A stretch of DNA of 64,000 nucleotides, taken from assembly GCA_019056805.1 (NCBI GenBank), contig DXJG01000009.1, positions 126,015 through 190,014 of the forward strand. The letters are read 5' to 3'. The stretch's first letter is position 1, and each line of letters opens with the position of its first letter. The notes beneath the pieces were generated by a model. It saw only the letters and a list, made by a program, of their open reading frames with translations, had not been told where the DNA came from and did no database searches. Below are positions 34,368 through 43,472 of the stretch, piece by piece. The translations under genes and the position numbers were made by a program. Source of the DNA: Candidatus Baldrarchaeota archaeon (GTDB lineage Archaea; Asgardarchaeota; Baldrarchaeia; Baldrarchaeales; DXJG01).

Positions 34368-36617
34368 TTAGCTTATTGGTTCTCCTACTCTTGGACTTGT
34401 TATAGTTTTTGTCTCTATTCCTAATTCTACCACTTTTTTCAATAATTCGCTAGCTTTTGTTTTTGATAAGTACTTATTATCATTTCCGCAATAATAATCA
34501 TATACACATGATGGGCAGCCATCTCCTTTGCATTTACAGCTTGTTAATATTTTAAGGGCTCTATTAAGTGCCTTTTCAAGTCTTTCTATAAGAAGAAGGG
34601 TAAGACCTGAACCACCCACAGCACCATCATATATGAAAATTGTTCCATCTGGGTATGATATGCCTCCCATTTCTGCTATATCGGCTCCAACAACTGTTTG
34701 TGCCGCTGATATTATCACATGTTCTGCTGCATGGGCAGCAGATGCGGCATCTTCTAAATCCCATTCAGGATTCATGGGTAATTGAAAAGCTATGCCTCTT
34801 GTTTCAAATCTATATTTTAGGGGTTCCTCAAGCATTGTTTCGCTCATTACATGTTTTGTTGTAAAGTCCCTTGTTTTATATCCGTAGACCACATGTTCTA
34901 TTGTCATTTCACTGTAAGTCACTGGAATACCGTAAACTTTTCGTTTCTTGACTGTTGTAAAATCAACAGGTTCTGATCTCCATACAGGTTTTGTTTCCAA
35001 TCTCAAATATTTTGGTATTTGAGTTACTATTGCTCTTTTATAGTCGAATTCAAGAACTTGGTAAAGTTTACCTCCATGCATATAAATTGCTCCGGGATAA
35101 AGCTCCTTTATTGCCATCGGCATTTCTCTAAACCCTAAATATTGTTTCTTAACATTATAAATGTGAATTATATCACCTGTCCCTCTTAGATTTATGGTAT
35201 ACAGAGTTTTCCAGCATTTTTCCAATGGATAAAACATGTTTCTTCGTTCAATTAAATACCCTTGAGATATAAGCTCCTTAATTATTTTCTTCTCTTTCTC
35301 TGACATTCTTTCTACTTCGCTTAGCCTTATAGGACGGTCACATGCCATACCGATAAGATGATTTCTTGTGATTATTGGATTTGTTGGATCAACATATACA
35401 GGTTCAGGCTCCTGCTTGAAGAACTCATCTGGGTTTTCACTATAATATCTGCTAATAGGGTCCTCACCAAGAATGGTAAACACATAGGCAGTTTGACCTC
35501 TTCTCCCAGCTCTTCCAACTCTTTGTAGATATTTTGCAAATGTCGGCGGTATTTCAGTTAAAATTACACAATCTAAATCTCCTATATCTATTCCTAGCTC
35601 AAGGGTAGGTGTTGCAACAACAGCTTCCAACTTACCTTGCTTAAATTCTGTCTCCACCTTCTTTCTAAAATGTTCTGTTAGCCCGGCGCGATGTATTCCT
35701 ATCTTTATTTTTCTCATATCTGCTAATCGCTTTATGGACTCCGCTTCTTTATGACCCCTAACAAAAATTAATGTTTTCTTTCCAGCATTAATCATTATTT
35801 TTACCAGTTCTACAGCCTCACTTATCCTACTTCTTGTCAAAGGCCGTATGAATACATGATACGTTTTACCAGTAACTCTTCCTTTTGAGTATACAACCTC
35901 TACTTTCCTATCAAAAAGAGTTTCACCAAACTTCTCAGGATTACCTATCGTAGCTGATGAACCTATGAATTGAAGCCTTCTTCTAGCTTTCCTTTTTAAT
36001 CTCCTAAGGAGATGATGAACATGAGCCCCAAAAACTCCACTATAAACATGTAACTCGTCCAAAACTACAATTTTAAGGGTGCTAAGTATATCTCTAAACC
36101 ATCTACTAGGCAGTATTCGATTGAGCATATCTGGATTCGAAATTAAAATCGAAGGAGGATTCGCCCTTATTCTTTCCCTATCCTTCTCTGAAGTATCGCC
36201 ATCGTAAATAGCTATCGATATGCCGAAAATACTTGGAAACATCTTGTATACTTTCTCCACTTGATCACGAGCTAGAGCTTTAGTTGGATACATTATAAGT
36301 GCCCTTGTTCCTTCACCAATGTGATGAATACAATCCTGTAAAATAGGTGTTAGGAATGCTTCTGTTTTTCCCGTACCAGTTCCAGAAACAATAACAACAT
36401 CCTTTCCATCTAAAATTTTCCGGATAGCCTCTTCTTGAAACTTATAAAATCTAGTAATTTCCCTTCTTTTCAACGCAGATATAACTGAGGGGCGGAGAGG
36501 TAAATCATCTACATTACAGCCATATGGAATTTCGGTTCTTTCAAGAACTTTCGACACAACCATTTTCCTAGTGTTATCACTTATAACACTTTGAATAATT
36601 GGGTCGTCGGTTATCAT
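34368..36617 (-). CDS. DEAD/DEAH helicase with DUF1998 domain (MrfA/YprA-like)
   Basis: A superfamily 2 DNA helicase of 749 residues. Motif I VSGTGTGKTEAF, motif II LDELHVY, motif III SSATIG, motif VI QRVGRAGRRGQ and the C-terminal DUF1998 region (AAHAAEHVIISA) with the four-cysteine metal site CKCKGDGCPSCVYDYYCG are all visible. This matches the bacterial MrfA family, which unwinds 3' to 5' in mitomycin-type lesion repair; the role in archaea is inferred. It converges on the tRNA-Arg(CCT) gene. Confidence 0.9.
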   Translation of the reverse strand: MITDDPIIQSVISDNTRKMVVSKVLERTEIPYGCNVDDLPLRPSVISALKRREITRFYKFQEEAIRKILDGKDVVIVSGTGTGKTEAFLTPILQDCIHHIGEGTRALIMYPTKALARDQVEKVYKMFPSIFGISIAIYDGDTSEKDRERIRANPPSILISNPDMLNRILPSRWFRDILSTLKIVVLDELHVYSGVFGAHVHHLLRRLKRKARRRLQFIGSSATIGNPEKFGETLFDRKVEVVYSKGRVTGKTYHVFIRPLTRSRISEAVELVKIMINAGKKTLIFVRGHKEAESIKRLADMRKIKIGIHRAGLTEHFRKKVETEFKQGKLEAVVATPTLELGIDIGDLDCVILTEIPPTFAKYLQRVGRAGRRGQTAYVFTILGEDPISRYYSENPDEFFKQEPEPVYVDPTNPIITRNHLIGMACDRPIRLSEVERMSEKEKKIIKELISQGYLIERRNMFYPLEKCWKTLYTINLRGTGDIIHIYNVKKQYLGFREMPMAIKELYPGAIYMHGGKLYQVLEFDYKRAIVTQIPKYLRLETKPVWRSEPVDFTTVKKRKVYGIPVTYSEMTIEHVVYGYKTRDFTTKHVMSETMLEEPLKYRFETRGIAFQLPMNPEWDLEDAASAAHAAEHVIISAAQTVVGADIAEMGGISYPDGTIFIYDGAVGGSGLTLLLIERLEKALNRALKILTSCKCKGDGCPSCVYDYYCGNDNKYLSKTKASELLKKVVELGIETKTITSPRVGEPIS

Positions 36618-36773
36618 AGATTTCCTCTCTACCTAGTTCAAAATATAAGATTTAAATCAAAATTTAAATGTAGTTTCTTCAACAAGGTAAAAAAGTTTAA
36701 GATATAAAGATTTTCTGGGAAATCCTATTTTAGTCTACATCGTATTTCAACCGAATTTAGAAAATGAAATATT

Positions 36774-39692
36774 CTATGTTAGTAGTATTGCTGGTTTTCC
36801 TGGTAATGCTTGTTCTGCTTTAGGATGTTTTTCTTCTTCCGCTCTTTTTATCACCACTTCTTTTAGTCCAGTTTCCTTCGCTATGTAATCTGCAAATTTT
36901 TGAAATACCTCCATTTCTATTTCAGGATCTGTAAATTTCCACAGTCTGCCAGCTTTAACTATTCTTTGAACAAGTTGTTGAACTTTTTTAGCAAATTTCC
37001 TTAAATTTTCATCCTTCATTAACAAAGGCATTAGCGATTTGAAGGTCAACGGTGCGCCAGATTCTACTATTTTTTGGAAAGCTTGATATTTCCATTTTGG
37101 AGCGATGTAAATGTATGCAGTAGACGGTTTTTGATCTTTTATCAAAGACTTAATCTCTTTTATATCGCCTATAGTCTGTAGTACAATTTCTATCGATGTT
37201 TCTATCCTTTCATCTATCAATTTCTCATCGGGGGTTGGCCAAGGTTCCAACGATATGAAACTCTTTTTCCCCATTTTATGCCATATTTCTTCGCAAATAT
37301 GAGGAATTACCGGCGCTAAAAGACGTAGCCATTTATCCAATACGTATCTTAGTACCGCTGCAACTTCATTAATATTTCTATCCTTCATTATCTCCCTGTA
37401 AAAGTCTATATGATGCATGATTTCGAAGAAACTTTGTATTATTGCATCTCTAAATCTTAAATCCTCATAGAATTTTGTAACATTTCGAATAGTTGTGTTT
37501 ATTTTTGAAAGCATCCATCTACTAATACTTGAAACTTTTTCTACTTTTAGTTCTCTTTCAGGCATTTCTAAGATCTCGTTTACCACATTCCAGAAGTGTT
37601 GTAACCTTTTCATAGTTACTGTTACTTCTTTTTCTCTCCAATCCATTGTAGTGGGCAAATCTGCTGCGTATGCCACATACAGCCTATATAGATCACTTGA
37701 ATACTTCTTCGCTATATCTACTAGTGGTATTATGTTTCCATAGGATTTAGACATTTTTCTTCCTTCTTTAATAACTAGCTCATTTAATGTTATCTTTTTA
37801 GGCCATTTTTCCTCCGGGAAGATTGCTACATGATGAAATATGAAGAATGTCAAGTGGTTCGTTATATGTGCAGGAGCTGTATGTCTCTGATCAACTGGAT
37901 ACCAATATTCAAATTCCTCATGCATTTTTCTCAACAAATCTGCTGGAATCCCTGTTTTCTTCGCTACTTCTTCAGGTGTTCCGTTACCCAAGAAAACATA
38001 GTCCCAAAATTCATAGGACAGTTTTGATGAATCTATGTTATTTTCTCTAATATGATGTATTACTGTATAAAATGCCATGTATATTGTCGAATCTGAGAGA
38101 GATTCTATAATCCATTCGGGATCAAATGGCAGAGGTGTCCCTATTCCTCGTTTCCTTGCGCAAGGCCTTTCCCTCAACCATTCTATCGTATCTTCAAAAA
38201 GCTTCCTATATGTTCTTGGAAATATCACCATATTTTCTAAACATTTTCTTGCTTTCTGCTTCCATTCTTCTTTTGAGTAATCTATGAACCACTGATCAGG
38301 TAAAACAACTGCTATAACCTTACCACCACATCTACAGATTACAGGCTTCTCTAAAGCAGTAACTTCATACATAACATCTGCCATACCCAAATCATTCAGA
38401 TACTGAACTACATCATCTTTGATTTCCGACACTTTCCTACCAGCAAATTCACCACAATTCTCCTTCATCACTCCATGATAGTATTCAGCCTTATAAATTT
38501 CTTCGGTTGCTTTTTCCAGCTTGTCCACGTCATCCTGGCTCTTTATTCCCATTTTTTCACATATTTCAACAGCTGGATAATCTCCGAATCCCTCGATCTT
38601 TATAATTGAAATAGGTTTTATTTCTCTAATTTCTTCTATATTTAACCCGAATTCTTTAACCATTTCTCGGTTTTCCTGTAAATCCTTTAACGCTATCCAG
38701 TCAAAAGGAGCATGAGCAGGTACAGAGTATACAACGCCAGTTGCATTATCTGTATCGACAAAACGCCCTGGCAATATAGGTATTTCCCTATTTATCGGTG
38801 CTATACATGTTTTACCTACCAGTTCTTTACCCTTTAATTCTCTTAGTACTTCTACTTTTCTCTCTTGTCTTGATAGTTTAAATGCTGCTTCTTTTGAAAT
38901 TATCCATTTTTCTCCATCAATTCTAGCCTCAACATATGTACCTTCAGGATGTACCCACAGGTTTGTGACACCAAAGATAGTTTCAGGCCTTAATGTAGCT
39001 GCAGCTAAATAACTATCATTCATTTTAAACTTTATAACAGTAAAATCTATTATTTCAGGCTTTATTTCATCTCCGCCTTTTATATCATCTTCACCAACAG
39101 CATTTCCATGATTTACACAAAACAGAATCGGATATTTTCCCTGTTTTATAAATCCTTTTTCATTTAGCTTCTTAAACTGCCACGTAACAAATGCTTGATA
39201 TTCCGGGTCTCCCGTTGTAAATTTTCGTCTCCAATCTATACCGAAACCTAGCGACTTAAAGTCCTGGCTAATTACCTGAGAGAAAAATTTTGCAACGTTC
39301 CAAGGCTCTTTAAACGACTCCGCTATCTCATCTATTTTTCTCTCGTCCTCAACATACAATTTAACATAATCTCTATACTCTCGTATCGCCCCTGGATCTC
39401 CTGACCGGATCCTAGCAGATATTCCCTCTATAGGTGTGCCAGTTATATGAAATGCCATAGGCCAAAGTACATTGTAACCTTGCATCCTCTTGAACCTTGC
39501 AATTAAATCCCCGATAGTATATGTTCGTCCATGTCCTATATGTAGAGCTCCACTCGTATATGGGTAAGGTACGGTTAGGAAAAATTTCTCCTTGCTTGGA
39601 TCAGGATCAGCCTCAAATATTTTTGCTTCTTCCCATTTCTTCTGCCATTTTGCCTCTATGGCTCTTAAAGTTTCTAAGAAATTGCTCGACAA
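36774..39692 (-). CDS. leuS: Leucyl-tRNA synthetase
   Basis: Charges tRNA-Leu. Class I signatures HIGH (residues 51-54 in SGALHIGHGRTYT) and KMSKS (GRKMSKSYGN) are present, as is the CP1 editing domain with TLRPETIFGVTNLWV and the VYSVPAHAPFDW motif. The length of 972 residues is the archaeal/eukaryotic type. The C-terminal anticodon-binding domain is complete. Confidence 0.97.
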   Translation of the reverse strand: MSSNFLETLRAIEAKWQKKWEEAKIFEADPDPSKEKFFLTVPYPYTSGALHIGHGRTYTIGDLIARFKRMQGYNVLWPMAFHITGTPIEGISARIRSGDPGAIREYRDYVKLYVEDERKIDEIAESFKEPWNVAKFFSQVISQDFKSLGFGIDWRRKFTTGDPEYQAFVTWQFKKLNEKGFIKQGKYPILFCVNHGNAVGEDDIKGGDEIKPEIIDFTVIKFKMNDSYLAAATLRPETIFGVTNLWVHPEGTYVEARIDGEKWIISKEAAFKLSRQERKVEVLRELKGKELVGKTCIAPINREIPILPGRFVDTDNATGVVYSVPAHAPFDWIALKDLQENREMVKEFGLNIEEIREIKPISIIKIEGFGDYPAVEICEKMGIKSQDDVDKLEKATEEIYKAEYYHGVMKENCGEFAGRKVSEIKDDVVQYLNDLGMADVMYEVTALEKPVICRCGGKVIAVVLPDQWFIDYSKEEWKQKARKCLENMVIFPRTYRKLFEDTIEWLRERPCARKRGIGTPLPFDPEWIIESLSDSTIYMAFYTVIHHIRENNIDSSKLSYEFWDYVFLGNGTPEEVAKKTGIPADLLRKMHEEFEYWYPVDQRHTAPAHITNHLTFFIFHHVAIFPEEKWPKKITLNELVIKEGRKMSKSYGNIIPLVDIAKKYSSDLYRLYVAYAADLPTTMDWREKEVTVTMKRLQHFWNVVNEILEMPERELKVEKVSSISRWMLSKINTTIRNVTKFYEDLRFRDAIIQSFFEIMHHIDFYREIMKDRNINEVAAVLRYVLDKWLRLLAPVIPHICEEIWHKMGKKSFISLEPWPTPDEKLIDERIETSIEIVLQTIGDIKEIKSLIKDQKPSTAYIYIAPKWKYQAFQKIVESGAPLTFKSLMPLLMKDENLRKFAKKVQQLVQRIVKAGRLWKFTDPEIEMEVFQKFADYIAKETGLKEVVIKRAEEEKHPKAEQALPGKPAILLT

Positions 39693-39994
39693 AATTCAGG
39701 CACCTCCAGATTATTTAGAATAATCATGCTGGCAAAAGTAGATCTTTGATACAGTATTTTAAAGTTGAAAAACATATGTTTGGAAGCTATTTTAATAGAG
39801 AATACAATCCCTCACGCTTTTGGCCTCCTTCTTCTCTAATTATTACTTACTCACATTTAAACTTATGGATTAAAAGACTCGACGATTAATGTCCCTAGAA
39901 TGTTAAAACTGAGAGATTTTATAAGGTGATTGCCACTTAAATATTATGGAAAAATTTAGATTTAAGTTTAAGAACTTCTATTTAGGTGTCTTAA
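39693..39994. other. Gap of about 300 bp without a gene
   Basis: AT-rich divergent region between leuS and the Yip1-like gene. It contains several AT boxes that could serve as promoters (for example gccacttaaatatt) and no convincing ORF, tRNA or repeat. Confidence 0.5.
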
Positions 39995-40747
39995 TTGCCG
40001 ACATGTCCTCAATGTGGTAATACTGTTTCGCCTGACGAAGTTATTTGTCCTTTTTGTGGTTATAGAGTTGGTACTGAAGAAGTTAAGAGGGTTTTTGAAG
40101 AAGAATATGAAGAAAGAGTACCACCTAAACCCGTATTGACAAAGCTTAAACTTTTATTCATTTCGCCTAAAGAAACTTTCAAAGATCTTGCATATTTTCC
40201 AGAAAATTCCGGCACTTTCTTAATATTGTTGATATGTGCTGTTCTTTCTACCTTAACCATACTTGCAGTTCTTTCTCATTTAAATATAGAAATAAGCTAT
40301 ATGTCTTATATCAGTTTTTTCTTTGGAGGATTCTTTGCTAATTTTATTTTATATGTAATAATATGGTTATTTTTTTCTCTATGTTATTGGATTCCTACTC
40401 GTTTATTTTTTGGGAAAATTAGTTTTAGGAAAGTTTCAGCATTTTTAGGCTATGCTTTGGTAACATTTATTCCAGCTAACTTCATAACTCTAATATTGGC
40501 TCTGATAATTGTACCGCGAATACCTTCTTCAGAAACAGATATTTTAACATTTATTCAAGAAGCACTTAACATACCACCATTTAATATCTATCATATGATC
40601 TTTCTTCCATTTTTGATTGGAACGGGTATACTATATGCTTATGGTGTTAGAGAGGAATTCAAAACTAGTTTTGTAAAATCACTGATTTTTTCTCTTTTTA
40701 CAACAATACTTATCTTACTATTTATTTACAAACTTCTATACCCCTAA
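39995..40747 (+). CDS. Zinc-ribbon Yip1-family membrane protein
   Basis: A 250-residue protein. The N-terminal zinc ribbon (CPQCGN, CPFCGY) is followed by a charged stretch, then SPKETFKDLAYFPENSGTF (the amphipathic lead-in typical of Yip1 domains) and five predicted membrane helices. Start is TTG at 39995 after AGGTGT. In eukaryotes Yip1 proteins act in ER-Golgi trafficking with Rab GTPases; prokaryotic versions are of unknown role. It converges on the E1 gene with a 3-bp gap. Confidence 0.75.
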   Translation: MPTCPQCGNTVSPDEVICPFCGYRVGTEEVKRVFEEEYEERVPPKPVLTKLKLLFISPKETFKDLAYFPENSGTFLILLICAVLSTLTILAVLSHLNIEISYMSYISFFFGGFFANFILYVIIWLFFSLCYWIPTRLFFGKISFRKVSAFLGYALVTFIPANFITLILALIIVPRIPSSETDILTFIQEALNIPPFNIYHMIFLPFLIGTGILYAYGVREEFKTSFVKSLIFSLFTTILILLFIYKLLYP

Positions 40748-40750
40748 AAA

Positions 40751-41758
40751 TCAAGCTATTTTTATCTTTAATTTTAGCGGTTTAGCAAGTCTTTCATCAA
40801 CTATAAATATTGCATCTCCTGTTTTCAATCCTAAATCCGAAATTCTCAAATTTTTATCCGAAATTATTTTTCCCTTTATTATAATTTCTGGATTGGCAAG
40901 TCCATATGTAATTATTAACCTGTTTTTAAGCTGGTTTAATGTTTCTTGTTGCTCTAACGTATAGTCGACTCCCTCTATTCTATATTTATCGCTACAAACC
41001 ACACATTCGGGATTTCTTTCCAATTTTATCTTTGTAAGTGATTGCGAAACACCGTCATAAAAAACATAGTTCTCCAATATATTAGGTATTCCTAAGAGTA
41101 TCTTAAGTACTTCTTGAGTTTGTATTCCCCCAATAACAGTAGCTATAGATGCTACAGTTGGAATCTTTTCTTCTTCAACCTTAACTTTTCTTCTTACTCT
41201 ACCCGGCGGTGTACACATTTTTTGAAGCTTTTCTGGTGGTATCAATGGTTGACATTCAAGACAAGCTGTCTTGAACGGTATAACTACTTGAACATTACCA
41301 TACCAACCATAAAAACCTCCATGAACCAAAGGCTTGGACAAGCTTACACACATAGAATTCAACCATCTTCTAACTTCAAAACTATCCAAACCGTCAACAA
41401 TAACATTACATTTTTCAAAATAAGATGTGTCTACTTTCCTTATATCCTTATTTAATGCAACTATTTTTATTTCAGAATTTACCTCCTGAAGCCTTTTCTT
41501 TGCAATCTTCACTTTTGGTTTATTAAGATCATCTTCCCTATATAATAACTGTTTACTTAAATTTGATAACTCTACTGTATCAAAATCAACAAGTATAAGT
41601 TTTCCAACCCCCATCATAGCAAGATTTAAAGCTACAACTGAACCTAAAGCTCCAACCCCAGCTATCAGCACACAGGAATCTTGGAGCTTCTTTTGATCCC
41701 ATTCTTTTAAAAGCAACTGTCTATTATATCTCTCCTTATCTGAACCTATTTTCTTCAA
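40751..41758 (-). CDS. Ubiquitin-activating E1-like enzyme with a C-terminal beta-grasp-like domain
   Basis: Adenylates the ubiquitin-like protein and passes it to E2. A ThiF/Uba-type domain with GVGALGS nucleotide loop, DFDTVELSNLSKQ, two zinc knuckles (CLEC, CVVC), and the probable catalytic Cys in MCTPPG (residue 182 from this start). About 60 C-terminal residues (NRLIITYGLANPEIIIKG, GLKTGDAIFIV) look like a small beta-grasp/ubiquitin-fold domain, the module that recruits E2 in eukaryotes. The TTG at 41758 has GGAGG 6 nt upstream; the track start overlaps the E2 gene further. Last gene of RING-Ub-E2-E1. Confidence 0.88.
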   Translation of the reverse strand: MKKIGSDKERYNRQLLLKEWDQKKLQDSCVLIAGVGALGSVVALNLAMMGVGKLILVDFDTVELSNLSKQLLYREDDLNKPKVKIAKKRLQEVNSEIKIVALNKDIRKVDTSYFEKCNVIVDGLDSFEVRRWLNSMCVSLSKPLVHGGFYGWYGNVQVVIPFKTACLECQPLIPPEKLQKMCTPPGRVRRKVKVEEEKIPTVASIATVIGGIQTQEVLKILLGIPNILENYVFYDGVSQSLTKIKLERNPECVVCSDKYRIEGVDYTLEQQETLNQLKNRLIITYGLANPEIIIKGKIISDKNLRISDLGLKTGDAIFIVDERLAKPLKLKIKIA

Positions 41759-41772
41759 TTTTATCCTCCTAA

Positions 41773-42237
41773 CTACCCATATTTCCCTAATTTTTCCCAA
41801 GTAGCATATTTTCTGATCCAGTCTTTAACTTTCTTCTTAAATTTTTCAGGATTTTTCTTCATTTCACGAGCTGCATCACGATTAAGCGGATCATCTGGAT
41901 TAGGATAATTTAACAAGTTTCTTATTGTTTCCACTACACCTGTAAGTGATATTGTTGGTGTCCAATCTTTCCCTAATATTCCGACACATACACGCCCCCC
42001 ATAAATGTTAGGATGCCAAATTGGGGTAAGAAACTTGACTTTTGGCGGATCAAATGGAAATGTTCTCGGTATCTCTATTTCGATTTCAAAAACTCCTCCA
42101 TCATAAACACCCGTACCTAAAATATATCCTCTCCACTTTCTCAAGTCGCCTTTTATGGGTTTAAACGTAGGTTCTTCTTCTCTAAGTAACTTTGCTTCGT
42201 AAGCTAATCGAGCCCAAAATTCTTCTTCATTTAGCAT
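41773..42237 (-). CDS. Ubiquitin-conjugating enzyme E2
   Basis: A 154-residue UBC-fold protein. The HPN motif (residues 75-77 of PIWHPNIYGG) and the active-site Cys84 (GRVCVGIL) are intact, followed by DWTPTISLTGVVETIRNLLNYPNPDDPLN, the standard E2 helix-2 region. It accepts the ubiquitin-like protein from E1. Order and strand match RING, ubiquitin, E2, E1 in one minus-strand unit; the E1 start lies next to the E2 stop. Confidence 0.95.
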   Translation of the reverse strand: MLNEEEFWARLAYEAKLLREEEPTFKPIKGDLRKWRGYILGTGVYDGGVFEIEIEIPRTFPFDPPKVKFLTPIWHPNIYGGRVCVGILGKDWTPTISLTGVVETIRNLLNYPNPDDPLNRDAAREMKKNPEKFKKKVKDWIRKYATWEKLGKYG

Positions 42238-42269
42238 TGCACTTCACTTCAAAATTGTAGAAAATTTAG

Positions 42270-42503
42270 TTAACCGCCAGTTGTACGAACTATTAAAAAT
42301 ACTTTGTCGTACTCACCGACACCTACTTCTTCTAAAGTTTGACTATCTTCAAGTTGTTTTCCCCTAAATACTAGAAGAACTGTTGATTCAGGTATTTTTT
42401 TATTTTGAGCTATTTGTTTCCTTAAATCTCTTACAGTCGTTTTCGGCGGCACATCAACATCTATTACATCTCCACCTATTGCTGAGACTATTTTTATTTT
42501 CAA
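42270..42503 (-). CDS. Ubiquitin-like modifier ending in Gly-Gly
   Basis: A 77-residue ubiquitin-fold protein (MKIKIVSAIGGDVIDVDV, then PESTVLLVFRGKQLEDSQTLEEVGV) ending LIVRTTGG. The Gly-Gly is the true C-terminus, so no processing protease is needed before activation by E1. The TTG start overlaps the RING gene stop (TTGA) and has GGAGGG upstream, giving tight translational coupling with the RING gene. Confidence 0.93.
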   Translation of the reverse strand: MKIKIVSAIGGDVIDVDVPPKTTVRDLRKQIAQNKKIPESTVLLVFRGKQLEDSQTLEEVGVGEYDKVFLIVRTTGG

Positions 42504-42760
42504 GAGGGTCCCTCCAAACTTGCTAATAATTTATTTTCTTTAAGAGGACGTCTACAATGCGGACATATACCCTTAACATGAAGCCATTCCAACATGTGTT
42601 CCCTATGAGCTGGATAATAACAATAGGGGCAAAAAACTACATCATCTTTGTCCTTGATCTCTAAAGCACAAATCATACATCTCTGGGGCTTTGTCCAGTC
42701 CCATTCACCTACTATCTTTACATTTGAAATTAAAAACCTCGTACAATTTGTTTTGTTCAT
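42500..42760 (-). CDS. RING-like zinc finger protein, candidate E3 ubiquitin ligase
   Basis: An 86-residue protein with eight ordered metal ligands: CMIC, CPYC, HREH, CPHC, arranged C2-C2-H2-C2 with RING-like spacing, plus the Trp-containing loop (MLEWLHVKGICPHC) that contacts E2 in RING ligases. First gene of the ubiquitin unit. It matches the small RING-finger proteins reported beside archaeal ubiquitin genes. E3 activity is inferred. Confidence 0.85.
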   Translation of the reverse strand: MNKTNCTRFLISNVKIVGEWDWTKPQRCMICALEIKDKDDVVFCPYCYYPAHREHMLEWLHVKGICPHCRRPLKENKLLASLEGPS

Positions 42761-42917
42761 TTTAGCGTCTCTCTACATAAACTCATTTGTTGTAATATTT
42801 ATTGAACATTTAGTTTTTAACATTGCGCATTAATATATTCATTACTGCGAACTTTACAATAACATCAATACCTAAATTAAGTTCAAGCGTATACGTAATA
42901 AATGATAGGTGAGTAAT

Positions 42918-43349
42918 TTGCAAGAAAAAACTAGAAGAACTTCGCCGAATAAAAAAACAATCAATCTTGAAGTTGAGGCCATAAAAACTCCAGCAGGCCT
43001 CGTACCCACTGTAAAAAGTGTGGAGAATATCGTCACTGGTCTTAACGTAATCAGTGAAGACATAGCCGATGTTCGCGACACGTTGCTCGAAAGAGTGTTA
43101 AATGTTGAAAAAGATGTTATTAGCATTAGAAAACTACTTGCAGAACAAATCGTAGCGTTAGAAGCAACAAAAGAAACAATAAAAACATTATCTTCGAAAG
43201 TTACTGATGTAATTGAACAGTTTACCGAAAAATGGCGAGAGATGGAAGAAACCATAATGAGCATAGATGTAACCCTCAGAGAGATTCAAGAAAGATTAGA
43301 AGAAATAACTATTAAAATGGAGGAAGAAGAAAAAACCATAGAATATTAA
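42918..43349 (+). CDS. Coiled-coil protein heading the ESCRT-I/II operon
   Basis: About 143 residues. A polar N-terminus (about 1-20) is followed by almost continuous heptad-like helix (SEDIADVRDTLLERVLN through ITIKMEEEEKTIEY). No enzymatic motif. The TTG at 42918 with GGTGA upstream is preferred; the track begins at a GTG inside that ribosome site. It is divergent from the RING gene and precedes Vps23 by about 120 bp. Size and position make it a candidate ESCRT-I accessory subunit, but this is only inference. Confidence 0.65.
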   Translation: MQEKTRRTSPNKKTINLEVEAIKTPAGLVPTVKSVENIVTGLNVISEDIADVRDTLLERVLNVEKDVISIRKLLAEQIVALEATKETIKTLSSKVTDVIEQFTEKWREMEETIMSIDVTLREIQERLEEITIKMEEEEKTIEY

Positions 43350-43472
43350 TCACAGCAATTTAAAATATTTATTAGTATTTTGTTCTAAAAATTTATGAGG
43401 CAAATACTTGATTAAGTTAATTAACCTCTTGAAACCATAAAATTAGTTTACCTCTCAGAGGAGTGAAACAAA

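Noticed and set aside
34368-36617. Lhr-type helicase for the SF2 protein
   Set aside because: The C-terminal DUF1998 region with the four-cysteine site fits MrfA/YprA better than Lhr.
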